Below, piece after piece: positions 34,401 through 47,879 of a DNA stretch of 64,000 bases (position 1 is its first letter; each line of letters begins with the position of its first letter). The position numbers and the translations under genes were made by a program. The stretch lies in the NCBI GenBank assembly GCA_022695795.1, contig MU404068.1, forward strand, positions 492,461 through 556,460, read 5' to 3'. This DNA is from Biscogniauxia marginata. Taxonomy: Eukaryota; Ascomycota; Sordariomycetes; Xylariales; Xylariaceae. A model generated the notes under the pieces. The model was not told where the DNA came from. It ran no database searches and saw only the letters and a program-made list of their open reading frames with translations.

Positions 34401-37400
34401 TTTCTGTTCTTGGGAGCAAGAAAATTCTAGGGCAAAGGAGGGCGGGGGGTGGCAGAATATTCCTCTCAGATCCCCCACATGTACATCACCTCACCGCTAT
34501 AAATGGATTGAGACAAGGGAAGGATTACTGCAGAAGGTATGGTACATGATGTAGCATTGATGAGATGGGATGGTGCAGGATACAACCTGGCAAGCATGTC
34601 CAGTCCGCACCAACTGTTTCCTGAGCCCTGATTCGCCCGTGGCCTTTTTAATGAACCCGATTAGGTAATCGACGCACTTACCGAGCTGTTAAGGGTCCAC
34701 CCCGACTTTGTCTCATTTGGAATAATAACCTTCCCATAGTTCTTAATGCCCGCGTCTTATCGTACCATCAATTTAGTGCACCTCAGGTAGGTCCACTACT
34801 GGTTGCTGTCTGCTCGGGCCCAGCTCCGGATTAGTCACTATCGTAGTCGTCAAGATGTCCTCGCTCGAGCATACGAACGATAATTAATAATATTAATGGG
34901 ATTTTCGAGGTTTCCAATGGGATGATTAGGTGAGCGCCTGGAGCGGTTGATTGGTTGTTAACCTTTCCGATCCCATTCCCCCCCTTTTAGAATCTCGATG
35001 ACATTAATTCGGGGGGGCTTATGCACAGAAAAGCCAACCAGGGTCATATTAAATAAAAAAGAAAAATGTAGCGTTGAAGCAACGTGGTCTAGCACCTGGC
35101 AATCCTGCCTGCATTGCATGCATGGCACATTCTTACATGCACACTGTCGGATGCGACACTGCTACCTACATAGGCCTAGGTAACCTACTTCCAGCACATT
35201 TGCTACATAGTGGTCAAAGTCACGCGACGCAGGGAATTGTCGACTCTCCAGAGCTCGTGGGAATTCTGCGATGTCTTTTCCGCATCTTGACCTTGGCCTA
35301 CCAAGCCCACAGCGACAGCCGGCTAGGTCGGTCGGTTCTCTCAAGGTCTTGTTTGACCTTGTGGGGGAGGAGTATCTTGTCTCAGCGGGCTCGTTTATTT
35401 CTGGCTTCAACCTTGTTACATATGTAACTCTTAATATACGCGGCAATGCCCCGTAATGTGCAGAATCCACTCCTGTCAAAATGCGAGTACCCCGTAGCCC
35501 TAACCACCTAACCCCTCCCAATACGTAGACGCCATTCTGTCTACAGTTATACTAGCAGCATGTAGGCTAGTACCTACCTGCCTGGGCATAGCTACTCTGG
35601 CCTGCTGTAGCTTGTCCTGGGCTTGCCACAGGTGCCGGTAACTTGGGTCTACTAATAAAGGGCCGGGGAGAATGGAGTAGGCATAGGCATTGGCGTGAGA
35701 GAGGGAGGCTCCGGAGCCTGGCAGCCTGGACTCTAACCCATCCAGGTGGAACCTGTCAACAAGGATAACCGCAGTTCCAGAACTTCTTAGCTTGCTCGCC
35801 TTACATCCGCTCTAGGCTGGTTTCGTCCTTCTCATACGAATTTCGAGAAAGCCGTTGGCCCATTCCGCGTCATAGCACGAGCTCCACCGCGACTTAAGTC
35901 GGGACCAAAGCGCAGGACTATGTACAGTAAGTATTATTGATCCAGTTTGGCCGGCTGACTTCGACTTCGAAATTCCGCCCGCCGGCCCCGTTCTCGACGG
36001 TCCTGATACGTATGGCAGGGAAATTACCAGGTTGGTAGCTGGTGCTTTGGGTATTCTGCAGGTTCCGGAACGCCGGATGGGCCTCGTGCGATGACGAGTC
36101 TCATACGACAACTGACAAGAGTGAGGACTGATCAATGACGGGATCTGCCATTGCATCTGGTGTATGCTCCCAATCTGTTTGTCTAGTGACTGCGCATCAA
36201 TGCGCTCTCCCTGCGGCCGAAATGCGGCCAACATGATTTTCAAGGTACGAAACGCTCAGCCGGGATGAGCCTTGCCTATCAGTACTGTATGAGTGCCCCG
36301 GGTGGGGTAGCTGTGGTATTGATGCTGTTCACGATTTGACGTCGCGAAATCTCCATTTGATTAATAAGACCTCAACCTCCCAACCCCACGTCGAAGTCGC
36401 GATGCCCATCTTACGTCAACTCGCGAATGTCATATATATGACATTCAGCAAGACACCATGAAACTCCGGCCCGTTCACGCTTTACCCTTGTCCGCTTCGC
36501 CCTGTCTACTTCAAACCCAGTAGCATAAGGGCAAAAAGGTGTCCGTATGTCGGAGCGGTTTTGACGATAACCTAACCGACCGCCAAGTTGCGCAAGACAA
36601 GGGGAGTGAGGAGGTTTTGCGTCGCTGGCTTGCACGTCGCACTTTTTCGTTATGAAAGGCGTATTCAGAAGGGAGCTACCTGGAGATCGTCATCTGGTTG
36701 GCTGTAGTCGTATGCACGTCGCCCGAAAGGGAAATAAACGCTTGGCACCACATCCCAGACAACACAGCAGGATTCGATCTTCACCTTTCAAACAATTTCT
36801 ACCCTGGGCCTACTATTCAAAATCCGGACCAGTTCGTATCGTGAAGGACACACTACCTTCATGACAGGCCGCTAAAGGCTGGTGTTGCTGCGCACCCTCA
36901 ACGACACTAATAACCCCTGATCTCCTTACCGGTAATTTCTTCAGGGTTCCAGGTTCATTGACTTGCCGGCCGGTAAAGCAGAAGGTAAGCGATGCGCTCA
37001 CGGACCTAGCAACGTATGTAGGTATTCGTCTTCGCGGAGAGCCACGACACTGCTTGCGACTAATGTGAAAACAGATGGTCGTGGAATGTTTAGTAACGGT
37101 CTCGAGCCATACCATTTGCTCGGACCTCGGGCGCATGTCGTTTGCGAATCCCCTCTCCCGTCTGTCGCGGCGGCTCAGGTCCCCGGTGGCACCAAGCCCA
37201 TGCCTTTCTTCATCGGATTTCTCCTTCTCTCCCTAGATCTCTCTCTGTTTCGCTCCACCATCATAAGACCCAGTCGAGCGGGAATAGTAAGATCGAGATA
37301 GTAGAGGTGCATTGTTCTGCCCCCAAGACGTCTTCTCATACGGTCGACGCTTGGAATTGGAGACACGTTGGTGATCTGATCATCATAGTGTATAGAGGTG

Positions 37401-40400
37401 GTCTAAGGAAGACCTCACGACAGTCGCGTGTTTTCGGTCGTCTAGACACTCTAGACACGTACTGCCTACATAAACACCACAGCCCGCGGTGGGTCTCGTG
37501 GTGGGAAGTACCGGTTGCCGCAGCGTTCAGGGCGGTGTCTCTAGCTATGTACCAAGATGCTCACGGACTCGGAGCGACAGAGAGGACGAGGTGGTTGTCG
37601 GTATTTATGTGGAGTCCTTTGCAGCTCTTTCGTCCTGGGTGCGCCTTACTGCTTCGATATAGCGCTGCGTCCGGCTTGTGGGAGAGCTCTCGTGTTGCCT
37701 CTCTATTCGCAGGCCCACCAGAGCTGCGAGTAATAGGGCCCAGCGCACTGCGAAGCACGCTAGCTTCGACTGCCACCTCCCAACTGCCGTTTGATACCGG
37801 TACGCCCCCCTGTTTCGTCCCGAGTTTCTGCCAAGGGCTTCTAGAAGCCGAGATCTGCTTTCCGTAGCGGTATACAAACTTACCGCCTTTTTGCCATGAC
37901 TCTTCTCCCCGGCATAATAATCGTCGCCGGTTTGAAAGTTGATGAGCCTCGAAAGCCTGCCCAATGGGATCTTCACCAGCCGTAGGGGTATCACGCCAAA
38001 AATCAATAATGTCCCGTAGGCACCATATTGTTTTGAGTAGTAAGAGACTTTGCCAAAAAGGGGGCACCAGTTCGCTAAAGTCTCTTGATATCCTTATTCT
38101 CCCCTTTAATCCTTTCTTCGCGGCACCGCCGGAGTATCGAAAAATAAAACCCCCCCGAAAACGAGCCAGCTTCTTTCAATCATTCACCAGTTAGCTCTCG
38201 CCCTAGCCGTGCCTGTATGTAAACTATGTATGTAGCTCGTTTCGTCGACGGCCCCCCCACACTAAACATGGATCCAGCGTCACAACGTCACAACGTTAGA
38301 AACGCGCGAACGTTGGAGTGCCGACCAACCGGTACGAATACCGGGCTGACAGGCAGGATCACCACCCCCCGAGACCCGAAATCTTTTTTTACGGTGAATT
38401 GAGAGGTCGTGGGGACCCATATCCCACGTTGCTGACAGGCTTCTCGAAAGGCAAGACATCCCACTAGAACCAGCTTAGGGAAAAGGAGGGGGGAAGGGGG
38501 GGGTGAACGGGAAGACTACTCAAATCAGACGTTGTACGTGCCTTTTTTTCCCTTTCTTCTTTTTCCCTTCCCACCTTGTCATCGTCGCAAAATGCAACGC
38601 AACGTCTTCTATCTCTGGTACTGTAAGCTCTCTGATAAGAGCGATACGCGACGGGAACGAGAAAAAAAAATAGTAAAAGAAGTAACACATCTCTTGTATG
38701 ACGCCCGTTTTCATGATCGCTGATGATGGCCCCAAGTCTGCAACAAACTCGACCCCTCAGCCTTCCCCCCTTTTTAGTTTTCTGTTTGATTTTCTCCTCT
38801 GTTCATTACTAAAGCGGGATGGTTTCGTGAACTATAACCAAAAGCTACCTACCAAGGGAGTTTCTTTATTCCTCACCTTATTCTTCGACGGTGTCGTTCG
38901 AGAATGAAACGGGGCCTTCCATTTAAAATTGGGCTGTTTCACTGGCGGTCAAACGGTGATACGACACACGCTTTTGCCTTGTTTCCTTGTTTCTAGTGTA
39001 TTTTGCCCTCCTCTATCCAATGAACCCCCCGGGTCCAGCTCGGAAGCGTGCCCGGTTTCACTATTTCCGGCTTTTCCTTTTCTCTTCTCTATTTCTTTTT
39101 CTTATTCGTCCCCTCTCATATTATAGCAATAGAGGGTATAATGAACGATCAAGGTTGATGTTTGTTGGCCGTCTTGGGTCATATGTTTCTACCATAGTGT
39201 AAATCACATCAGCCTATATCATCCATTTCCCCTACCTCTTCTCTCTACGCACGGAATGGGGCGCAATAATGAGGCTTTGCCTGCCACGTTTTAATGTCGT
39301 TACGCACAGATCTAGCCGAAGCCGCCCAGATTAAGCCTCAATCAAACTCGAGATTACGGCGGGTCAAACTTAACAAACAGCCGGCTATGTATGCCGTGTC
39401 GTGTTGGCCCTATGCTGTGTGATGTGATGGCTTGTTTGGCTTGATGCTGATTTCCTTCCCCCCCTACTGTTGTTGTCTGTCTGCCTATCTGAAAAGCGGG
39501 ATTGATAGTTGGGAGTGTAAAGGAGAGACGGACACATAGGCAGTGGAAGGGAATGTTACCCTGTTTTGATAGACTATTCGCCTCGACGTCAGTTCGGTGC
39601 ATCATCGAATCGGCGATCGGCCGTCATTGTTGTATCAGCCGGCCGGCGGTCCGTAGACCCTCCTCGCCGCCGGTTCTTCAGGGTTTGGTGGAAACGCCCG
39701 GACGGTAATATATGAGCTATCACTTTTTCTGTTTTATCTACTTGGTTGTCCTTTTTTTCTTCTTCTTCTCTTTCCCACACGTCAATCCTTCTTCCCTTTT
39801 CGTCTTATCTCGTATACCAAAACAGAAACGCACGACCGAAAAAATGTCTAATAAAAGATTTTGCCTGTCGTCCGAGCCGAGGGACGCCGATAGAGATATA
39901 AGCCGGGCATGTAAATACTACACCTAGGTATATCGATGTACATACCAATACGATATGATACAACGGAGCATTCTACCTATTGGGCTCTGCTGATGATTGT
40001 GTCCAATACCTCATCTGCCGTTTGCGCCAGTTTATACATACCTCCCTACTCACCTGCTTTCATGACGTCTTGCACAACCGCTGCGAACGGATGACGTGCT
40101 TTCACCAATAATCGTCTTCTATCATCCTGATGCATCTTGTTCGTCACCTCCTTCTCTATCTGTGCCGCTGTGCCGCTGCGCGTACCCCTTATCTTACCTT
40201 ACCTTACCCTGCATATTATAGTCGCGCGAACTACTCCACGCATTCCACATTCTTCAACCACACATGACCAAATGATCGTCATGGTGACCTATCTGTCTGT
40301 CCCTCCAGCTGAGCTATTATCTATAACAGCCTTCCCTCGGAAATAAGCGAGCCTGAGGATACCCCATCTGTTGGGTCAGCTTCGACGGCGAGCTGTTCCG

Positions 40401-41720
40401 TCCCGATGAACCTCGGAATAATGCTTCCTGATCCCCTTGCTCGTCTCGAATCTGATTTAAACACCTTTACATGTTCGTGTCGGCCGCACCCGCAAACGCG
40501 TTACTTTTGACTTGATTCCGCTCCCCCTAATTTATGAGCCCCTCCGGGAGTCCCTCCGCGGCAAGGGGTCAAGGAATGAGGGGGAGGGGCTCGAGCCTCA
40601 ATTCACGGATCTCGCCTGGTCTCCAAATTATGGTACCGGCGGTGGGTTCTACCCACCGACTCTGTTTTCTTGGTTCTGGTTCTGGCTCTGGGTCTCGCTT
40701 TGCTTCCAGAACGTGTATGAATGCATTTAGGTACTTATTGTAAGTCGATATGAGGTAGAGGAGTTTCACCTACCTGTCTGATGACGTTTATTCCCACCCG
40801 TTCTTATTTCCGCAGTCAGGAAGACATGTAGGGGGGAAGTTGAGGCTATGCGAGGGCCGAGTCGGGGAATCAGACGACGACCTACTACGTAACGGCACGG
40901 TAGGAGAAAAAGGAAATGGGCAGGGGAAAGTGACCGCATTATCGCCGAGGAGAAGCGGCGAAGGAGAGACATGAGAGGAAGTTCCTTTTCCTCGGCGGTG
41001 AGGACGAAAACGGGACTGGCTAGGTCATTGACCGGAGGTCAATGACGGGAGAGGATAGAAGTGGAAAGAGTTGATGCAAGCCTGATAAGGCGAGACGAGA
41101 TGAGATGAGAAGAAACACGCGAGGTGATATGTCAATCACCATAATCGAGGAGAAACTCGGCAGCTCAGGACCGGCCAAGCAGAGGGTGAAGATCAAATTC
41201 GTCGATCCGGCACTCGATTTAGCTGGCCTTGGCTATGTAGGAGTGACAAAAGAAAAGAGGATAATCCGACGAAACAACTACCTATTATTGCTTGCGCTAT
41301 GGTACAAAGTCTATCCTGAGCGTGGGTCTAGTTCTTCTCTAACACAGGTTTGTGCAATCCTAGTCTAGTAACTCCATCCCTAATGCTAGCTAAAATAGCC
41401 CAAAGGCCTTCCGTCCCTCGCTTTGACTGCGTACGGAGCACGTCATTGGCGTGTTATGGATTTGTCCTGTAATCCGAACCGAATGTTGGAAGAAAGTATC
41501 TCTGATCATTTGCTGTATGTTTTGTCTCACGCTTCTGTATCCCCTCCCCCCAAATTTTCTTCCTTGATTCATTCTAAACGCTCACCGCTCATCGTTTACT
41601 TGGCGGACTTCGAGTGAAACAAATCTCTTATTGTCATAATTATCCCATCGAATCAGGCTTGGTATCCTAATTCGCCGTCGTCATGGAATTTCTCTGTAAT
41701 ACGCGAGGGGCTTGTGCGCA
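31421..41720. other. Very long gene-free stretch
   Basis: About 10.3 kb between the small cysteine-rich gene and the end of VIP1. Base composition is ordinary and not RIP-like. Open frames occur (longest 241 codons at 37142-37867), but none has recognisable motifs, consistent codon use or matching splice partners. It includes purine tracts at 33000-33068, CT repeats around 33211-33238, many short poly-A/poly-T runs and one exact TACCTAGGTA at 32242-32251. Non-coding RNAs or fast-evolving genes cannot be excluded by eye. Confidence 0.4.
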
Positions 41721-44700
41721 TCATTGCTCTTGTTGGCTTTGAACAGGATATTCGGGATTCTCTGATCCTGGGGCAATCACAGGCGGAGGCAGAACCACCG
41801 TATCACCAGTGGTAGGTATAGTGGCGTCATCGCCGCCGCGATGAACCTTGGATGACGGAGAGCCTGAGGGTCCAACCTTCTTCATCTCTAGGATGTCTAG
41901 ATCAGGGCTTTGGTGGTCCTTCTCAATCACATCTGCCTCGGAGTTTTGGCGCTCCTTCTCCTGGAACGTGAAGGCGTCCGAAAGATTTACCGCTAAGAAT
42001 GTCTTTGGCAGTTTGACCCTATCAAATTTTGCCAGTTAGTCACTGTCCTCGTCACAGGTGATGCCCCAGCTATTCTCCCATAATGTACCCCCTCCCCCCT
42101 ATACCACGGCCGGACTAGAACAAAGTGTAGCGGAGACTTACTGGTGGAATTTGGCACGTAATGTCTCGATCACTTTCTTCCAGTCTCCATGAGGGGTCAG
42201 GCTCCGTCGCGGGGCGCACCCTATGCAATGTTTGCTATCCAGTTGGATATCGAGCGGGTCATATATATGGCAGCCGGGGCTGATAGTAATGCGAATACTA
42301 TAATTGAATGTAGGATGATCAGGTGGCATAGCGTCCGCTCCGGCCTTAGTCTCCGACTCGTATAGCTCAAAACATATTTGAGATAGATAATCTAGCTCGG
42401 GGATGGTCCTACGATTGATCTTGGTCTCGATACCTCCTTCGAGGATGCAATTCAGTAGCGTGTAGATATGCGATTCCTTGGTGAAGTAGAAGAACGACTT
42501 GGCATCTTCCGAAGCCTGCATCTCTTCTAGGTCTTGAACTATCTCCTTCAGTAAAGGCAAGGAGGTGAGTAGTCCGATCTCGAGCTGTAGCCTTGTTAGG
42601 ACGATACTCCTCAACTATAGAAGAAAAGCACTTACTTTCTCACTATCGGAAATGCCGTATTCTTGGGGGCAAATAAAATCAAACAGCACCTTTGCTAGTT
42701 GATATAGTTCTCTAAGTGGTTCGAAGCGCTCATCCGTCTTAGCTTTGGTTCTACTATTGCCTTTGTGAAGGTGGAAATATTCGTCGGGTTGCGTAACTTC
42801 GTGAGGGTTCTTCATCCACGACCTACGTCGGAAAACCCGTCTCAAGGACATTTGAGCATCGTGCCTCTCGACTTTGTCTGCTCTTTCGGGCCGTTCAGTC
42901 TTTTCGGTCCGCTCGTTGGATGGTGAGTTGAGAACCTGACCTTTGTCGGTCCTATCGTCAGGTATCCTTCCACTATCCTCAGATTCCTTGCGTGTCGTCT
43001 TGCCATCTTGATTGATTGTAATACCAAATTCCTCCTCTAGCATATGCCTCGGTGGTGTAAACACCCACTCAAGGAATTGACGATTGTGTAGAGCATCAAA
43101 TTTCATAGTGTCATACAACTCGGATATCTTGCTAGGATCAACCTTTTCGTGGTCGCAGAATTCTGCAAAGAGTTTCTCCCAACGCTCACGAAAGAGCTCT
43201 GCATCCTCACCACAGCACCAACGTGGCTGAATACTGTTCACAGCGTTGGCTTGCGAGAGTGAAGAGGCTATGGATGTACTAGAACTTTCGCCGGTGTGCT
43301 TCTCCCCTCCGGGTGTATTAATTGCATTGAGCGAGTTTACGGCGCCGCTGTATAATTTGTTGTAATTGTGTTGCATAACACGACGATGGAAATTCATGAG
43401 TTGTACAACCCGTGTTTGTACCTCCGAGGGTTCGGGCATGCCCTCGGGCCAGGCGAATTGCGGAGGGCGTTCATTGCCCTTCCGCAACAAACCCTTCAGC
43501 TTCTTCTTAACTTTGTCCATCTCATCTTTGGCTGCGTTGGAATCATCAAGGAGATCTTTCCGAGTCGTGATGAAATCCTCTGGAATGTCTTTCTTTTCCA
43601 TGAAAGATGCCGCCCAAATCTGAGCGCTGGCTGTAACCCGCCGTTCAGAACTGCTGAAGACATGCACTTCGTCGAGAATGTCGCGGTTGAGCAGGAGATA
43701 GTCGTTTCGCATGTTTTGTGCCAGTTCCTGGGCTTGGTAGCGAGCCGAATGGGTCGGCTCTCCTCCCCATTTCACTATAAGCTGCAGTTTGTCTAGTACG
43801 AAGCTATTATCGGCCGCTGTGAACTTTGACATCGTCACGCCCGACATTGAATCCTGGCGCCGTGGTGGTCGCCCCGGCCGGTCGCCTTCACTTCCGGAGG
43901 CACCATCTTCTTCGGGTGTACTATTCTCGCGCGTCTGTTCGCCCGTTTCTGTTTCATCCATGATAGGATCTTGCCCCGTCGCATCTACATCTAGGCTCGT
44001 CTCTTGAGATACTGTTTCTTCAACCTGTGACTCCATTTTCACACCTTCGGTGACTTTTGGTGTCGACTCAGGTGTCATCTCCGCAGTCTTCTTCTTGCGA
44101 AACATCGGCTTGATCTGGACCTTGGTTCCTGCCCAACCGCCTTTCTTCACTAGCACGTTTCGGAGAGACTTGAGTTTATTCCGATCTTCTTCGCCAGCTT
44201 TTAGGGCAAAATCGACCGCTTCGAGAACGCTAGCAAGAGCTGCCTCCCCGATAAGAAGAACTTCCTCTTGGTGTCCCTTGAGTAGGTCAATAAATGGCTG
44301 AGTATGAAACGTAAATTTGTATTTTTGTTTTGGGGTGCGGTCAGCATGACGTATAACGGAAACCATGCCCTTGAGTTTCCAGGAGTGTTTGGGCGGTGGT
44401 GGGGGGGGAGTTGGCTGTTCCTGTTCAAGATCAGATTTCTCTACGCTTGCTAACGGAGTGGCAGGCAGGGTAGGCGGAGCTGTGGAAGACATGCTATTTG
44501 ATACCGAGCCATTAGCGAGGTTGGCAATGGGGCTGATAATGCCGCTTTGTAGCTTCGCTGCAATACCTGCCACCCCCGATTCAGGCTTCGAGGGTGGAGT
44601 GGTTCCCAGGCCACTATCGTCAGTTTTCAGTTCCTTGGAATCTACGCGTGAGAGCGAGCCGCTGTTGACGGCGGATTTCGACTGGCCCGAGTGCTGGCCC

Positions 44701-46804
44701 CCAGCCTGCAGGTCCTTTTCTTTATTGGCCAACAGTGCTCTAGCGAGAGGATCGCTCATGTCAGAGATTGCCGGGGATGGGAGAGGAGGTGTTGGGCCAC
44801 CTCGTTTGATCTTCTCCTTGATGAAGATATCCCTCAGAATACTAGCACAGTGATCGTAATAAGTGTCGTTGTCTTTGACAAAGCTCCAACCATTGACATC
44901 TATAACATAGCTTTTGCCGCCAGCACGGAGGAGGTCAAAACCGCAGACACGCTGGCCAAACGTCGTTGCGATCTTGCTCGCCATCTCTCTCTCCTCGTCG
45001 CCTAGTGATGTGACATAACGAATTTCTTTGCCGTGAGTATTGCGCCTGACTATTCCATCTACGACTGGCGATTTCCTCGTTTCGGCGTGGCAATAGTGAG
45101 AACCGACTGTGTAGGCTTTCACATCCTCCGCATTGTCCACTTGCATGAACTTCTCATACACAAAACTGCCTTCCGGCTCAGTGATGGCACGAGGGATGGT
45201 GAGATCCTGGATAAACTCTGAACTCTTGTTCCCGATTTTCCTGAAAAGTTTTCGAGCTCCGCCGCCGGCAGACTTGGGAAAATATATGACGATGTTATGG
45301 TCCTCGCCGCTCGTTGGTTTTTCCACAAAAGGTTTCTTCAGCAAAGTACCATCAACACTGAGTATATCTCCATCATCTAGCAACTCAACCTTCCTAGGAG
45401 GGCGGTAGTGGTCTGGATCCGTGGGCTCAATATTGAGACCGGAAACATCTCTTATGTGTTTCGCAACATCCGGCGTCAAGAGAGTGGGACCACCGTCACG
45501 GTTAATCTCTATCCGTTTCGGAGTGGGAACTTCAATCTTATCAAGAATTCGCAGACAAAGCCGTCGATCCCAGAGTATCTTCTGCATTGGAACATCGTTG
45601 ACGCAGAAGGGTTTCCGGGCCTTCACATAAGCAATAGCCTTCTCCAAAGGAAACCCGTCTGAGTAAAAGGATATCAAGTAATCACATATCGGCCAGTTCT
45701 CCACCTCTGTTTAAAGATCAGCATCAAACAGTGCGGTCCCGGTTCGGCGAACATACCTTCATCTAAAATTGTCTTATCGCCAAACACGATAACATCAAAT
45801 TCACGGTTTGCTATAATTCTGTTGAGGATGTTCCTGCTAGGCTTACTTCTTGCTTTGGCATCCAAGGCGCAGACTCCGATGATGCCCCACGGTGCCGGTT
45901 TCACTTCTTCCTTCTCCCTAGGTTGAGGCGCCCGATCACTACTGGGGCTATGACTGCTAGTCGCAGTACTCCCGCTGAATCGGCGCTTAGCCCTGCTTCG
46001 AGACCTAGTCGGTTGGGATCGAGAGGCTGGATTGGAGGTGGGGGCAGGGTTTCGCTTGACAAGGTCTAGCGGGTTGCCATGATAGTTTGCATTCTGCGGT
46101 GTCAATTGAGGGCCACCGCCAGGAGGACTTTGGACATTGGAGTTCGATGAGGTAGTGACTGAAACATTAGAAACGCCAGACTCAGACTGACCGGGCACTA
46201 GGCCCAAGCCCTTGCCAGAAGCCATCAAGCCAGAGACAGAGAAGGACCGTTGAACACTGCCACTGTCCGAACCGTTTGTGGACGGGGCGGACGGGGCAGA
46301 GCCCGGCACTCCACGAGCAGAGGCCAGAGAAAAGACAGACGAGACGGATAATCGTTTCCCACTCTCGTTCTCGGAAAAAGAGCAGCGGGGACTCGCCACA
46401 GAAGGGTCTGGTAGCTGACGGTGTGGCGTTCTAGGTTGCGACGGGGTATTGGCGACAAGCTTTGGGGTGTTGTCAGGGTCGTCGACGGCCAGCTCGTCAA
46501 CAAGAGTGTGTTGAAGGTCGTCACTGGCAGCCTCCGAGTTTAACGACTCGGGACGACTATAGGAGGTAAGGGACGAGCGGTGGGAAGGCCGCAATGGCCT
46601 TGCAGGAGGAGGCATGGATAAGCTCGCAGGCTCAACAGACACGTCAGTGGTCCCAACAGGCTCTGCACGTCGACCCTTTCCGCTGGCAATGGAACTGGCG
46701 ATGCTACTGGCTGTGGAGGGCGAGGGCGTGCCAGAGATAGAGAGAGACCGGGGTGTTGGAATTCTCTGGCTAGAACTGTGGCGATTTAAGTTGGCCTCCA
46801 TCAT
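41721..46804 (-). CDS. VIP1: Inositol hexakisphosphate / diphosphoinositol-pentakisphosphate kinase VIP1 (PPIP5K, Asp1)
   Basis: Four exons, 46804..45757, 45706..42636, 42584..42142 and 42018..41721, give 1619 residues. Introns are 45707..45756, 42585..42635 and 42019..42141. Junctions restore [32 protein letters not shown] and [18 protein letters not shown]. The first 300 residues are a Ser/Pro-rich disordered arm. The ATP-grasp kinase domain follows ([13 protein letters not shown], then [17 protein letters not shown] and [20 protein letters not shown], about 310-650). After a low-complexity linker comes the histidine acid phosphatase-like domain with [10 protein letters not shown] near residue 802, interrupted by inserts. 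The N-terminal domain adds the 1-position diphosphate to IP6/IP7, and the C-terminal domain removes it in homologues. It is long for the family because of linkers. Divergent from UTP21. Confidence 0.95.
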
Positions 46805-47879
46805 GTGTTCGAAACTTTTTTTCTGCCGGTTTGTCTTCGTATAGTGTGTAATGTGCTACTAATAATAAATGTTGCCGGGTTCCGGGCAACTAAAACAACA
46901 TACCGCCTTGGGGATTTGTTAGTGTAGTCAACCTAACAACTTCGGTGCGTTACCTTAGGTTAGGTAGGTATTGTATTTCGTTTGGTAGAGACTTGGCAGG
47001 CCTTGAGTATTTTCGTGGCAATTGATCCACAACAATACACCGTATGTGAGCAGAAACACCAAGGGCAATATGCAGCTCCGAGGGGCCGCTCCAAACCCCA
47101 ATTATCAATAACTATGGGTGAGGTATGGAGAAGTGGGCTGAAAAGATAGTCTTAAAGGGTTGGTATTTCAAGCAGTTTACGAGCATGAGGTAGGTTGAGC
47201 GAAGGACGGGAGGAAAAGATTAAAAAACATGAAAGGGTATACTAACTAACATTACATGATTGGCCTAGTGAAGATAAGGTTGGGCACCTACTAGGTAGAC
47301 TGTCTGCCTTTATAGTGCGTCATTACATCTATTATCGTTATCACTCAGTATTGCTATGGGCAGTGTTTCTGTTCTGATGCCGGCTTTTGAGAACGGGGCT
47401 TTAGCATGTACCAGGTACCTAAGACTCCCGGTGTGGGGTTGGTTAGAGATAACGATAAAAAAACAGAACTGGTAGTATTCGATACATTTGAGCTTGGTTG
47501 CAAAGTGCTGAATATTGCCCAGTTCCAACATCAAAATTCCCGAAACGATGTGATTTTCCAAAGCTTCTCTGTATTATTTTGCCATTACCGTGTATATTCT
47601 GACTTTTTACTTGAACTACTGGCGCCTCAAAATGAATCTTTGGATAATACGTTCCGGTAGATAGTACCCCATATATATACCCCGTACCCCCCGATAGTGG
47701 AAACTATTCAAATCGAGGCGCGACCTCAATCCAAAAAAAAAAAAATCCATAGCTTTTGCGAACATCTGCGGCGCTGCCATCCTCGATCCCGATTCTCAGC
47801 AAAGTACTCTATACTCTGGAGGTGCCACCGGCAGTACTCTAAAAGGGATTTCAGAGGCTATCGCGGGAAATAAACCACA
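46805..47879. promoter_or_regulatory. Divergent promoter region between VIP1 and UTP21
   Basis: This 1.07-kb gap lies between two outward-facing starts. It is fairly AT-rich, with GGTTAGGTAGGTA near 46960-46972 and a 12-13 A run at about 47733-47745. No coding sequence is supported. Confidence 0.5.

Noticed and set aside
35812..36243. 143-codon minus-strand frame in the long gene-free stretch
   Set aside because: No family features, unusual composition and no splice context.
37142..37867. 241-codon plus-strand frame
   Set aside because: It is the longest frame in the gap, but the Arg/Ser/His-rich translation has no recognisable motif, and it overlaps an equally long minus-strand frame at 37561-38067. 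Chance in GC-balanced DNA is more likely.
42615..42635. 21-nt intron in VIP1 that would keep the frame open
   Set aside because: Too short for a spliceosomal intron; extending to the CTACAG at 42585 gives 51 nt and the conserved [11 protein letters not shown].
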